In this document: piece by piece, positions 46,702-59,773 of the stretch | How the letters are laid out: each line of letters starts with the position of its first letter | Numbering within the stretch: the stretch's first letter is position 1 | NCBI RefSeq assembly: GCF_000304335.1 | Contig: NZ_CAJF01000014.1 | Location: 31,153-95,152, forward strand | From: Microbacterium yannicii PS01 | GTDB lineage: Bacteria > Actinomycetota > Actinomycetes > Actinomycetales > Microbacteriaceae | Length of the DNA: 64,000 nt | Reading direction: 5' to 3' | Position numbers and translations under genes: made by a program | The notes under the pieces: generated by a model | The model's input: the letters and a program-made list of their open reading frames with translations, nothing else | Databases searched by the model: none | Told to the model about the DNA's origin: nothing

Positions 46702-47865
46702 ACTCCCTCTTCCAGACCGACCCGGCCGTGCTCGTCCTCGAGGACGGCACCCGCCACGTCGGCCGCGCCTACGGCGCGCTGGGCACGACGCTCGGCGAGG
46801 TCGTCTTCTCGACCGGCATGACCGGCTACCAGGAGACGCTGACCGATCCGTCGTACGCGGGCCAGATCGTGCTGCAGACCGCCCCGCACATCGGCAACAC
46901 CGGCATGAACCAGGAAGACCCCGAGTCCCGCCGGATCTGGGTGTCGGGCTACATCGTGCGCGACCCGTCCCGTGTCGTGTCGAACTGGCGCGCCGACGAG
47001 TCGCTCGACGACGCGCTCTCCACCGACGGCGTCGTCGGCATCAGCGGCATCGACACGCGCTCCGTGACCCGGCACATCCGCTCCGCGGGCAGCATGCGCG
47101 GTGGGATCTTCTCGGGCGAGGCCGCGGCGATCGACGCCGACGAGCAGCTGCGCCTGGTGCGCGAGGCCCCGCAGATGGCCGGTCAGAACCTCTCCGCCGA
47201 GGTGTCCGTCGCCGCTGCCGAGGTCACACCGGCGACCGCCGAGCGCATCGGAAACCTGGCGGTGCTCGACCTGGGTGTGAAGCAGGCGACCGTCGACAAC
47301 CTGGCCGCCCGCGGCTTCGAGGTGCATGTCCTGCCCCAGGACGTCACGATCGAGCAGATCCGCGCCATCGACCCGGTGGCGGTGTTCTACTCCAACGGCC
47401 CCGGCGACCCCGCCGCCTCCGGAGACCACGTCGAGCTGCTGCGCAGCGTGCTCGACGACCAGCTGCCCTTCTTCGGGATCTGCTTCGGCAACCAGCTGCT
47501 GGGCCGTGCTCTCGGCCTCGGCACGTACAAGCTGCCGTTCGGGCACCGCGGCATCAACCAGCCGGTGCTCGACAAGACCACCGGCCGCGTCGAGATCACC
47601 GCCCACAACCACGGCTTCGCGGTCGAGGCGCCGATCGACGGCGCGTTCGACAGCCCGCAGGGCTACGGCCGCGTCGAAGTCAGCCATGTCGGACTCAACG
47701 ACAGCGTCGTCGAAGGACTGCGCGCGCTCGACATCCCCGCGTTCTCGGTGCAGTACCACCCCGAGGCGGCCGCCGGCCCGCACGATGCCAACTACCTGTT
47801 CGACCGCTTCCGCGACATGGTCGTGGCCCACCTTCGACAGGCTCAGGAACCGACTCAGGAGAACA

Positions 47866-47873
<8 letters not shown>
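46698..47873 (+). CDS. carA: Carbamoyl phosphate synthase small subunit
   Basis: A 391-residue glutaminase subunit. N-terminal domain with [19 protein letters not shown]; class I amidotransferase domain with [15 protein letters not shown] (nucleophile Cys near residue 266) and the His-Glu pair in [14 protein letters not shown]. Supplies ammonia to CarB. The ATG at 46698 overlaps the upstream stop; carB starts eight bases before this gene ends. Confidence 0.97.
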
Positions 47874-51158
<3,285 letters not shown>

Positions 51159-51162
<4 letters not shown>

Positions 51163-52010
51163 CCCCTGCCCCGCCTGCGGGCTCCTTCGGGGAGCGCGTA
51201 CGCGCGGCGATGGCGGATCGCGGCCGGCTGTGCGTGGGCATCGACCCCCATCCGCATCTGCTCGGGGAATGGGGCCTGGATGCCTCGGCCGCCGGGGCAC
51301 GGGAGTTCGGACTGCGCACCGTCGAAGGCGCGGCCGATCGTGTGGCGGTCGTGAAGCCGCAGGTGTCGTTCTTCGAGCGCTACGGCTCCGCGGGGTTCGC
51401 CGCGCTCGAGGACGTGCTCGCCGCCGCACGTGCCGCCGGACTCATTGTGATCGGCGACGCCAAGCGGGGCGACATCGGCACCACGATGGACGCCTACGCC
51501 GAAGCGTGGCTCACCCCCGGGTCGCCCCTCGAGGTCGACGCGATCACCGTCAACCCCTTCCTCGGCATCAAGACGCTGGAGGGCACCTTCGTCCTGGCCG
51601 AGCGGTCGGGCAAGGGCGCCTTCGTCCTGGCGGCCACCAGCAATCCGGACGCCTTCACCTCTCAGCGCGCGCGGCTGGACCCTGGCCGGACGGTGTCGGC
51701 TGCGATCGTGCGCGAGGTGTCTGAGCGCAATGCCGGCACCACGCCGACGGGGGAGTGGGCGAGCCTCGGATTCGTCATCGGGGGCACCGTGGACTGGCGC
51801 GAAGCGGGACTCGAGGCGTTCACGCCGACGGCGCCGATCCTCGCGCCCGGCTTCGGGCACCAGGGCGCGCAGGCGGAGCAGCTGTCATCACGCTTCGGCG
51901 TGCTGGCTCCCGCGGTGATAGCGTCGGAGAGCCGGAGCATTCTGGCCGCCGGACCCGACCGGCTCGCCGCGCGCATCTCAGAGCGCGCCCTTCTCTACCG
52001 TGGTGAATGA
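51159..52010 (+). CDS. pyrF: Orotidine 5'-phosphate decarboxylase
   Basis: A 283-residue enzyme for the last step to UMP. It is the longer mycobacterial/myxobacterial type: [36 protein letters not shown], and the catalytic Lys/Asp cluster in [21 protein letters not shown] at 51159 overlaps the carB stop. No pyrD or pyrE is in this operon here. The next gene begins within two bases of its stop. Confidence 0.96.
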
Positions 52011-52011
52011 C

Positions 52012-52953
52012 ATGCCTGATTCCCGCATTCCGCATGACGAGGCTTCGCCCCCTGCCCCCGGCGCGCAGACGCGACCACCAGAGGTCGACCGAGCCGCGGC
52101 ATCCCGTCGAGCCGTCGCCGCGCGGCGCGAGCGCGCCGCCCTCAAGAAGGACGTCGCGATGCGGGTCATCACGCCGCAGGAGCTCCTGCGGCGGGCTCTG
52201 GCCGAGCCGGCGGCACCCGTCGGCGCAATGCGCGTCCCCGAGTTCCTGACGGCGATCCCCGCCATCGGCGAGGGCAAGCGCGACCGCATCCTGCAGCAGC
52301 TAGGAATCTCGCCGGTCAAGCGCCTCGGCGGGCTGGGCTCGCGTCAGCGCGACGACCTGCTCCGCTTCCTCGACGAACGGTGGCCGGAGCTCGCGCCCCG
52401 CGGGGGCCGGAGCCGGCTCGTCGTCCTGGCGGGGCCGACGGCCGTCGGCAAGGGCACGGTCGCCTCGCACATCAAGGAGCACCACCCCGAGATCCACCTC
52501 TCGGTGTCGGCCACGACCCGATCCCCGCGCCCCGGCGAGGTCGATGGCGAGCACTACTACTTCGTCGACGACGCGGAGTTCGATCGCATGATCGAGGCCG
52601 GCGAGCTGCTCGAGCACGCCACCGTGCACAACGCGCACCGCTACGGCACCCCGCGCCGGCCCATCGAGGAGGCACTGGCCCAGGGCCGCACCGTGCTGCT
52701 CGAGATCGACCTGCAGGGTGCGCGCCAGGTCCGCGAGGCCGATCCGTCGGCGACCCTGGTCTTCCTGCTGCCCCCGAGCTGGGACGAGCTCGTGCAGCGG
52801 CTGGTCGGGCGTGGCACCGAGGACGCCGGTGAGCGGGCGCGGCGCCTGCGCACCGCGAAGGTGGAGCTCGCGTCCCAGGGCGAGTTCGACTACCGCGTCG
52901 TCAACGACGACGTGGCGCGCGCGGCAGACGAAGTCGCCCGTCTTGCGCGGTGA
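52012..52953 (+). CDS. gmk: Fusion of actinobacterial integration host factor (mIHF) and guanylate kinase
   Basis: A 313-residue protein with two recognisable modules. Residues about 28-125 match the actinobacterial IHF family: AVAARRERAALKKDVA, MRVPEFLTAIPAIGEGKRDRIL and GGLGSRQRDDLLRFL, a nucleoid-binding helix-two-turn-helix protein. Residues about 134-313 are guanylate kinase: LVVLAGPTAVGKGTVASHI, SVSATTRSPRPGEVDGEHYYF and LLEIDLQGARQVRE. In Mycobacterium mihF and gmk are adjacent separate genes; here they are joined without a break. ATG at 52012 is preferred, with GGTGA upstream; GTGs at 52000 and 52003 are also in frame. Confidence 0.92.
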   Translation: MPDSRIPHDEASPPAPGAQTRPPEVDRAAASRRAVAARRERAALKKDVAMRVITPQELLRRALAEPAAPVGAMRVPEFLTAIPAIGEGKRDRILQQLGISPVKRLGGLGSRQRDDLLRFLDERWPELAPRGGRSRLVVLAGPTAVGKGTVASHIKEHHPEIHLSVSATTRSPRPGEVDGEHYYFVDDAEFDRMIEAGELLEHATVHNAHRYGTPRRPIEEALAQGRTVLLEIDLQGARQVREADPSATLVFLLPPSWDELVQRLVGRGTEDAGERARRLRTAKVELASQGEFDYRVVNDDVARAADEVARLAR

Positions 52954-52968
52954 GCCGCCCCGCTCGCG

Positions 52969-52974
52969 TAGAAT
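52969..52974 (+). promoter_or_regulatory. -10 hexamer of rpoZ
   Basis: TAGAAT, 69 bases before the rpoZ start and just after the gmk stop; suggests rpoZ can be transcribed apart from the pyr operon. Confidence 0.45.
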
Positions 52975-53043
52975 GAGTGGATGCCTCGGCACGCCGAGGC
53001 GCGAAAGACTTCCATCCCGTCATCCGATCCAGGAGGTTTCGCC

Positions 53044-53298
53044 ATGGCCGGAACGAACCAGGGCATCATCGAGCCCCCCATCGACACCCTTCTCGAGAAG
53101 GTCGACTCCAAGTACCAGCTCGTGATCTACGCATCCAAGCGTGCCCGCCAGATCAACGACTACTACTCGGACCTGCACGAGGGCAACCTCTTCGACAACG
53201 TGGGCCCGCTCGTCGACTCGACCGTCGAAGACAAGCCCCTCACGATCGCGCTGCACGAGATCCACGAGGACAAGCTCCGTCTCCGTCACATCGAGTAA
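53044..53298 (+). CDS. rpoZ: RNA polymerase omega subunit
   Basis: An 84-residue small RNA polymerase subunit that helps fold beta prime. [26 protein letters not shown] matches the family core, and [13 protein letters not shown] the C-terminus. AGGAGG six bases before the ATG at 53044 fixes the start; a longer in-frame start would be non-conserved. gmk-rpoZ-metK is a widespread order. Confidence 0.94.
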   Translation: MAGTNQGIIEPPIDTLLEKVDSKYQLVIYASKRARQINDYYSDLHEGNLFDNVGPLVDSTVEDKPLTIALHEIHEDKLRLRHIE

Positions 53299-53349
53299 GT
53301 CGCTCGCGACGACCACTTCGTCACGTCGAGTCAGACCGTGACGTCCTGA

Positions 53350-53386
53350 ATGCCCTCGAGGCGGCTCTGTCCGCCCTCGGGGGCAT
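53350..53386 (+). other. Long near-perfect hairpin between rpoZ and metK
   Basis: About 15-base arms (53350-53364 with 53371-53386), one bulged base, six-base loop. It lacks a T tail and overlaps CATACT (53384-53389), a possible -10 of metK, so it may be a terminator, an RNA leader element or both. No SAM-riboswitch signature is recognised. Confidence 0.45.
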
Positions 53387-53420
53387 ACTGGTGCCGGCAC
53401 CCTTCCGATCTGGAGCATCG

Positions 53421-54614
53421 ATGACCGACCTGCGTCTGTTCACGTCCGAATCCGTCACCGAGGGGCATCCCGACAAGATCTGCGATCAGATCTCGGACTC
53501 CATCCTCGACGCGATCCTGACCGACGACCCCGACGGACGCGTGGCCGTCGAGACGCTGGTCACCACGGGCCTCGTGCACGTGGCCGGTGAGGTCTCCACC
53601 TCGGCGTACGTCGAGATCCCCGCGATCGTGCGCGACGTCGTGAACCGCATCGGCTACACCTCGAGCGAGACGGGGTTCGACGGCGACTCCTGCGGTGTGA
53701 GCGTCTCGATCGGCGCGCAGTCGTCCGACATCGCCGCGGGGGTCGACAAGGCCTTCGAGCGTCGTGAGGACGGCTCCGAGGATCCGCACGACCTGCAGGG
53801 CGCGGGCGACCAGGGCATCATGTTCGGCTACGCCACGACCGAGACGCCACAGCTCATGCCGATGGCCGCGTGGACCGCGCACCGCATGGCCGAGCGCCTC
53901 GCCGAGGTGCGCCGCTCCGGAGAGCTGCCCTTCCTGCGTCCCGACGGCAAGACCCAGGTGACCCTCGGCTACGACGGGCAGATTCCGCGAACCGTCGAGT
54001 CGGTGGTGCTGTCCACCCAGCACAACCCCGACATCTCGCAGAAGGCGCTGCGTGCAGCGGTGCGGGCCGAGGTCATCGACCCCGTCCTCGAGTCCACGGG
54101 GCTGGACCTGCCCGATGTGAAGTTCTACATCAACCCCGCCGGGCCGTTCGTGATCGGCGGCCCGAAGGGCGACGCCGGTCTCACCGGGCGCAAGATCATC
54201 ATCGACACGTACGGCGGCGCCTCCCGCCACGGCGGCGGCGCCTTCAGCGGCAAGGACCCGTCGAAGGTCGACCGCTCGGCGGCCTACGCGATGCGGTGGG
54301 TGGCGAAGAACGCCGTCGCCGCCGGTCTCGCGGAGCGCCTCGAGGTGCAGATCGCGTACGCGATCGGCAAGGCCAAGCCCGTCGGCCTGTACGTCGAGAC
54401 GTTCGGTACCGGCCGCGTGTCGGACGAGGCCATCACCCGCGCGATCCTCGAGGTGTTCGACCTTCGCCCGGCGGCGATCATCGACCAGCTCGATCTGCTC
54501 CGCCCGATCTACGCGCAGACGGCCGCCTACGGCCACTTCGGCCGCGAGCTGCCCGAGTTCACGTGGGAGCGCACCGACCGCGCGGACGCGCTGCGCGCGG
54601 CAGCGGGGCTGTGA
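53421..54614 (+). CDS. metK: S-adenosylmethionine synthetase
   Basis: A 397-residue enzyme making SAM from methionine and [23 protein letters not shown] (residues 6-25), the signature [12 protein letters not shown] (about 131) and [19 protein letters not shown] (about 275) are complete. ATG at 53421 follows GGAGC. Next gene priA starts 66 bases on. Confidence 0.97.
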   Translation: MTDLRLFTSESVTEGHPDKICDQISDSILDAILTDDPDGRVAVETLVTTGLVHVAGEVSTSAYVEIPAIVRDVVNRIGYTSSETGFDGDSCGVSVSIGAQSSDIAAGVDKAFERREDGSEDPHDLQGAGDQGIMFGYATTETPQLMPMAAWTAHRMAERLAEVRRSGELPFLRPDGKTQVTLGYDGQIPRTVESVVLSTQHNPDISQKALRAAVRAEVIDPVLESTGLDLPDVKFYINPAGPFVIGGPKGDAGLTGRKIIIDTYGGASRHGGGAFSGKDPSKVDRSAAYAMRWVAKNAVAAGLAERLEVQIAYAIGKAKPVGLYVETFGTGRVSDEAITRAILEVFDLRPAAIIDQLDLLRPIYAQTAAYGHFGRELPEFTWERTDRADALRAAAGL

Positions 54615-54680
54615 AGTCAGCCGCGTGAGCGCGGTACCTCGTCGGCAGGTGGCGCGGGCGGGTCGCCAGCCGGAGCAGTC

Positions 54681-56657
54681 ATGACCGCTCGGCGGGTCGC
54701 GCGGGTCCTCATCGACTCGCCGCTGCCGCAGCTCGACCGGCTGTTCGACTACGCCATCCCCGAGTCGCTGGCGGACGAGGCCGTGGCGGGCGTGCGCGTT
54801 CGAGTGCCGCTGCGCAGTGCCGGACGCATGGTCGACGGATTCCTCGTCGAGCTGGGGGAGCCGGATGCCTCGGACCGCCCGCTGTCCGAGCTCGATGCCG
54901 TCGTCTCGCCCGTGCCGGTGCTCACGCCGGGTCTCTACCGGCTCGCCCGCAGAGCCGCGGACCGTGCCGCCGGCTCCGCGGGCGACATCCTGCGGCTGGC
55001 GATCCCGCGCCGCATGGTGCGCGCAGAGAAGGCGTGGCTCAACGCCGAGCCGCCGTCGCCGCCCGAGGTGCCGGCGGAGTCGCGCGCCTGGGCGCAGGAG
55101 ACGCTCGCGTCCTACCCGGGCTTCGTGCCGGCGCTCGACGACGGCGAGCGCCTCGCGATCGACGCGCCGCCGTCTCCCGCTCTGCTGGCCGATGGATCGC
55201 CGGTCGGGTCGTGGGCCCTGATGCTCGCCGCCGCCGCCGTCCACGTGCTCGCCCAGGGGCGCAGCGCGATCATCGCCGTCCCCGACCATCGTGACCTCGC
55301 CCAGCTCGAGAGCGCGCTGGCCCCGCACGTGCCCGCCGCAGCGCTCGTCCGCGACGACTCCAAGCGCAGCGCGCCGGCACGCTACGCCGCCTACCTGCGG
55401 ACACTCTCGGATGCGCCCTGCGTCGTGATCGGCAACCGGTCGGCGGCCTACGCCCCGGTCGCGAACCTCGGGCTCGTCGCCCTGTGGGACGACGGCGACC
55501 CGCTGCTGAGCGAGCCGCTGAGCCCCGGCGTGCACACCCGCGATGCGGCGCTGCTGCGGCAGGAGCTCGACGGCGGCGCCCTCGTCTTCGCCGGGCACAC
55601 CCGCACCAGCGATGTCGAACGCCTCGTCGCCGTCGGGTGGGTGCGCGATCTCCCCGCCGCCCGACGGCGAAGCCCGCGGGTGGTCCTCAGCGCCACCCGC
55701 GAGGGGGAGTCGCGCGGGGCCCGGGTTCCGTCGTCGGCCTTCGCCGCCGCCCGCGAGGCGCTCGCCACCGGTCCGGTGCTGGTGCAGGTGTCCCGCCCCG
55801 GCTACGCGCCGGTGCTCGTCTGCGCAGAATGCCGCAACCCGGCGCGGTGCGCGCACTGCGGGGGTCCGCTGCACGCATCGCGCCAGGGAGCGCTGCCGGC
55901 GTGCACGTGGTGCGGCCGCGTGGCGGCCGGGTGGACCTGCCCGGAGTGCTCGTCGACCCGGGTGCGCATGGCGTCGTCGGGCAGCGAGCGCACCGCCGAC
56001 GAGCTCGGCCGAGCATTCCCCGGCGTCCGCGTCATCGTCGCGGACGGCGATCACCCCGTCGCCCAGGTCGACGACAAGCCCGCACTCGTCGTCGCGACCC
56101 GCGGCGCCGAGCCGCTCGCCACGGGCGGATACCGGACGGTGATCCTCCTCGACGGGGACCGGATGCTGCTGGCCGACGATCTGCGGATCGGCGAGTCGTG
56201 CCTGCGCTGGTGGTCCAACGCCGCCGCACTGGCGGCGCCCGGTGCACCGGTGCACCTCGTGGGCGTGACCGGCCAGGTGGCGCGGGCCCTCGCCACGTGG
56301 ACGCAGGCCGGCTACGCGCGGGCGGAGCTGTCCGACCGCACGCCGCTGCGCATGCCCCCGACGGTGCGCGTGGCAGCCGTCGACGGCACACGGCCTGCGG
56401 TCGACGCGGCACTCGCCGACCTGCGGCGAGCGGTGCCCGAGCTGGACGCCGAGGCCGTGCTCGGCCCGCTCCCGCGCGGCGAGGGGGTGCGGGCGCTCGT
56501 GCGCTTCGAGTACGCCCTCGGCACCCGCGTGGCGGTCAGCCTGCGCGCCGCGGTGGTGGCTGCCGCGGTCAAGAGCCGGCGGCCCGCGAAGGGACGCCCC
56601 GCCGCCCCCGCCAATACACTGAGAGTTCGGGTCGACGTGCCCGACCTCGACCTCTGA
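54681..56657 (+). CDS. priA: Primosomal protein N' (PriA), helicase motifs degenerate
   Basis: A 658-residue PriA-family protein. The N-terminal 3'-DNA-binding domain (RVLIDSPLPQLDRLFDYAIP) and the zinc-binding strand (CAECRNPARCAHCGG, TWCGRVAAGWTCPEC) are conserved. The helicase core is altered: where Walker A (GxTGSGKT) should be, near residue 195, the sequence reads QGRSAIIAVPDHRDLAQL, and no DEEH box is seen. This is the actinobacterial PriA form, which likely cannot unwind DNA but may still load the replisome at forks. GGAG precedes the ATG. Followed by fmt after 22 bases. Confidence 0.9.
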   Translation: MTARRVARVLIDSPLPQLDRLFDYAIPESLADEAVAGVRVRVPLRSAGRMVDGFLVELGEPDASDRPLSELDAVVSPVPVLTPGLYRLARRAADRAAGSAGDILRLAIPRRMVRAEKAWLNAEPPSPPEVPAESRAWAQETLASYPGFVPALDDGERLAIDAPPSPALLADGSPVGSWALMLAAAAVHVLAQGRSAIIAVPDHRDLAQLESALAPHVPAAALVRDDSKRSAPARYAAYLRTLSDAPCVVIGNRSAAYAPVANLGLVALWDDGDPLLSEPLSPGVHTRDAALLRQELDGGALVFAGHTRTSDVERLVAVGWVRDLPAARRRSPRVVLSATREGESRGARVPSSAFAAAREALATGPVLVQVSRPGYAPVLVCAECRNPARCAHCGGPLHASRQGALPACTWCGRVAAGWTCPECSSTRVRMASSGSERTADELGRAFPGVRVIVADGDHPVAQVDDKPALVVATRGAEPLATGGYRTVILLDGDRMLLADDLRIGESCLRWWSNAAALAAPGAPVHLVGVTGQVARALATWTQAGYARAELSDRTPLRMPPTVRVAAVDGTRPAVDAALADLRRAVPELDAEAVLGPLPRGEGVRALVRFEYALGTRVAVSLRAAVVAAAVKSRRPAKGRPAAPANTLRVRVDVPDLDL

Positions 56658-56679
56658 CCTGTCAACGCTGAGGAACCCC

Positions 56680-57603
56680 ATGCGCCTCGTCTTCGCCGGC
56701 ACGCCGGCGCCCGCAGTGCCGTCGCTGCGGCGGCTCGCGGCATCCGCTCACGACATCGTCGCGGTCATCACGCGTCACGATGCGCCGCTCGGTCGCAGGC
56801 GCGTGCTGACGCCGTCGCCCGTGGCGCTGGCCGCCGAGGAGCTGGGGATCGACGTCATCCGCGCCGACCGCCTGGATGCCGGCGTCTCCGAACGCGTGGC
56901 GGCACTCGCACCGGATCTCGGTGTGATCGTCGCCTACGGCGGCCTCGTCCGCGAACCGCTCCTGTCGACGCCGGCCCACGGTTGGATCAACCTGCACTTC
57001 TCGCTGCTGCCCCGCTGGCGCGGCGCCGCCCCGGTGCAGCACACCCTGATCGCGGGCGACAGCCGCACCGGTGCAAGTGTGTTCCAGCTCGTTGCCGAGC
57101 TCGACGCGGGGGACGTGTTCGGCGAGATCTCTCGCGACGTGCCGGAGGCCGCGACAGCCGGTGACCTGCTCGAAACGCTCGCCGACGAGGGTGCCGGCCT
57201 GCTCTCCGACGTCGTCGATGAGATCGCCCGCGGCACCGCGGAGGCACGTCCGCAGCAGGGTGCAGCCACGTATGCCGCGAAGCTCGGCGACGAGGACGGC
57301 CGCATCCGCTGGCACGAGCCGGCCGCAGCGGTGCTCGGGCGGATCCGCGGCGTCACGCCCGAGCCCGGCGCGCACACCACGATCGGCGGGGCCCGCCTCA
57401 AGGTGCTCGCCGTCGCAGCGGCCCCCGAGGATGCACCGGTGCCTGCGCCGGGGGCCTTCGCCCTGCACGCCCGGCAGGTCATCGCCGGCACCGGCACCAC
57501 CCCGATCGTCCTCGAGACCGTGCAGCCCGCGGGCAAGGGTCCGATGCGCGCGGCCGACTGGTGGCGCGGATTGCGCGACGCCGATGTGGTGGCCGCCTCA
57601 TGA
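56680..57603 (+). CDS. fmt: Methionyl-tRNA formyltransferase
   Basis: A 307-residue enzyme formylating initiator Met-tRNA. RLVFAGTPAPAVPSLRRL start, the formyl-THF site INLHFSLLPRWRGAAPVQ (catalytic Asn/His, about residue 107) and LDAGDVF (catalytic Asp). The C-terminal OB-like tRNA-binding domain (about 210-300) is intact. The stop overlaps rsmB by four bases (ATGA). Confidence 0.96.
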   Translation: MRLVFAGTPAPAVPSLRRLAASAHDIVAVITRHDAPLGRRRVLTPSPVALAAEELGIDVIRADRLDAGVSERVAALAPDLGVIVAYGGLVREPLLSTPAHGWINLHFSLLPRWRGAAPVQHTLIAGDSRTGASVFQLVAELDAGDVFGEISRDVPEAATAGDLLETLADEGAGLLSDVVDEIARGTAEARPQQGAATYAAKLGDEDGRIRWHEPAAAVLGRIRGVTPEPGAHTTIGGARLKVLAVAAAPEDAPVPAPGAFALHARQVIAGTGTTPIVLETVQPAGKGPMRAADWWRGLRDADVVAAS

Positions 57604-58970
57604 GCGCCACCGTCGCCGCGCGCCGGGTCGCGTACGAGACCATCCGCGCGGTGCACGAGTCCGACGCGTATGCGAACCTCCTGCTGCCGGCCTCGATCGG
57701 GCGAGCCGGTCTGTCGGGCGCCGACGCCGCGCTGGCCACCGAGCTGACCTACGGCACGCTGCGCCGTCAGGGAACCTACGACGCCGTGATCGCGATCGCC
57801 GCGGAGCGCGGCATCCACGAGATCGATCCCGCGGTCCTCGACGCCCTGCGACTCGGCGTCCACCAGCTGCTGTCGACGCGGGTCGCCTCCCACGCCGCGG
57901 TCAACGAGTCCGTGGAGCTGGCGAGGGCGGCCGGCGGCCGGGGTGCGGCCGGCTTCACCAACGCCGTGCTGCGGCGTGTCTCGCGCGACACTCCGGGCGA
58001 TTGGATGACACACGTCGCCGCGAGCGCACGCTCGGACGACGAGCAGCTCGGACTGCTCTTCTCCCACCCGGTGTGGGTGGTGCGCGCGTTCCGTCGCGCG
58101 CTGGCGGCCGAAGGCCGCGCCGACGAGCTGGAAGCGCTCCTCACCGCCGACAATGCCGCACCTCGCGTGACGATGGCCGCCCTGCCCGGGCTCGCCGAGG
58201 CTCCGGAGGACGCGCGACGGACCCCCTTCTCGCCCATCGGCTTCCGGCTCGGAGGCGGCGATCCCGAAGGCACGGTGCGCGGTTCGGGCGGCCGGATCCG
58301 CGTGCAGGACGAGGGCTCGCAGCTGGCCGCGCTCGCACTGACCCGGGCGCTCCCGGTCCAAGAGGGGGAGCGTTGGCTCGATCTCTGCGCCGGTCCGGGC
58401 GGCAAGACGGCCGTGCTCGCGGCCGAGGCCCTGCGCCACGGCGCGGCGCTCGAGGCGAACGAGATCTCCCCGGCGCGCGCGGGCCTGGTCCGGCGGGCGC
58501 TCGAAGGGGTGCCGCTGGATGTGCCGGTGTCGGAGGAGGACGGCCGCACGCGCGCCGCAGACGCCCCCCGGACGTACGACCGGATCCTCGTCGACGCCCC
58601 GTGCACGGGGCTCGGTGCTCTTCGCCGACGGCCCGAGGCGCGGTGGCGCAAAGCGCCGAGCGACGTGCCGGGGCTGACCGAGCTGCAGCGCGAGCTCCTC
58701 GATGCCGCGGTCGGCGCGCTGAAGCCGGGCGGCGTGGTGGCGTACGTCACGTGCTCACCGCACCTGGCCGAGACGGCCGGTGTCGTGGCCGAGGTGCGAC
58801 GGGGGTGGGGCGAGGCCCTCGAGGAGCTGCCGGCACGGGACGTGATCACCGCGCTGTCGGATGCCGATCCCGGCCTTCCCGCGCAGGCGGACGGCAGTGG
58901 CCGGGCGCAGCTGTGGCCTCATCGGCACAACACCGACGCCATGTCGGTGTCTCTGCTCCGGCGGGTCTGA
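57600..58970 (+). CDS. rsmB: 16S rRNA (cytosine-967-C5) methyltransferase
   Basis: A 456-residue SAM-dependent rRNA methyltransferase. An N-terminal NusB-like RNA-binding domain (about 5-140) precedes the catalytic domain: DLCAGPGGKTAVLAAEAL (SAM motif I), DAPCTGLGALRRRPEARW (motif IV) and TCSPHLAETAGVV (catalytic Cys in motif VI). Methylates m5C967 in E. coli; the equivalent site here is inferred. ATG at 57600 overlaps the fmt stop. Confidence 0.94.
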   Translation: MSATVAARRVAYETIRAVHESDAYANLLLPASIGRAGLSGADAALATELTYGTLRRQGTYDAVIAIAAERGIHEIDPAVLDALRLGVHQLLSTRVASHAAVNESVELARAAGGRGAAGFTNAVLRRVSRDTPGDWMTHVAASARSDDEQLGLLFSHPVWVVRAFRRALAAEGRADELEALLTADNAAPRVTMAALPGLAEAPEDARRTPFSPIGFRLGGGDPEGTVRGSGGRIRVQDEGSQLAALALTRALPVQEGERWLDLCAGPGGKTAVLAAEALRHGAALEANEISPARAGLVRRALEGVPLDVPVSEEDGRTRAADAPRTYDRILVDAPCTGLGALRRRPEARWRKAPSDVPGLTELQRELLDAAVGALKPGGVVAYVTCSPHLAETAGVVAEVRRGWGEALEELPARDVITALSDADPGLPAQADGSGRAQLWPHRHNTDAMSVSLLRRV

Positions 58971-59021
58971 CCCCGCGCTCGGGTGATCGGCGCCCCGTGC
59001 GCCCTCGACCATAATGGACGC

Positions 59022-59716
59022 GTGCTCCCCACCGACGAGATCGGCCGTGACCGCGGCATCCGCATCAATCCCAGCGTCCTCGCCGCAGACTTCGTCAACA
59101 TGCAGGCCGAGCTGAGCCGCATCGCGACCGCAGATTTCGTCCACGTCGACGTGATGGACAACCACTTCGTGCCGAATCTCACCTTCGGCCTGCAGATGGT
59201 CGAGCGCATCCAGGCGACGAGCCCGATTCCCCTCGACGTGCACCTGATGATCACGGAGCCCGACCGCTGGGCGCCCGAGTACGCCGAGCTGGGCGCCGCC
59301 TCGGTGACGTTCCATCTCGAGGCGGCGACCGAGCCCGTGGCGCTCGCGCGTCGACTGCGCTCGATCGGGGCACGGGCGGGGTGGCGGTCAAGCCCGCGAC
59401 CGCGGTCGACGGTCTTCTCGACCTGCTCGACGAATTCGACCAGATCCTCGTGATGACCGTGGAGCCGGGCTTCGGCGGTCAGTCGTTCATGCCCGAGACG
59501 ATGCCGAAGCTGCGGCGCCTGGCCGACGAGGCGCGGCGGCGCGGGTCGTCGGTGTGGCTGCAGGTCGACGGCGGGATCGGCGAGTCCACCATCGCGCAGG
59601 CGGCCGAAGCGGGAGCCGACACGTTCGTCGCCGGTTCCGCGGTGTTCGGCGCCGAGGATCCCGCGCGCGCCATCGCCGGCCTGCGCGCCGCCGCCACGAC
59701 GCATCACGTGCACTGA
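59022..59716 (+). CDS. rpe: Ribulose-phosphate 3-epimerase, frameshifted
   Basis: A 231-residue TIM barrel after correction, interconverting ribulose 5-phosphate and xylulose 5-phosphate. RINPSVLAADFVNMQAEL, the metal/catalytic FVHVDVMDNHFVPNLTFG, LDVHLMITEPDRW, VMTVEPGFGGQSFMPE and LQVDGGIGESTI are present. The frame breaks at the four-G run 59378-59381: adding one G gives ARAGVAVKPATAVDGLLDLLD, a perfect join. GTG at 59022 follows CATAAT and six bases, a leaderless-like arrangement. The gene is otherwise complete, so a one-base sequencing deletion is likely. Confidence 0.86.
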
Positions 59717-59773
59717 GAGTCGCGACACCCGAGGGCGCCGGGCCTCGATAGGGTTCGAACCGGAAGGGCACCC

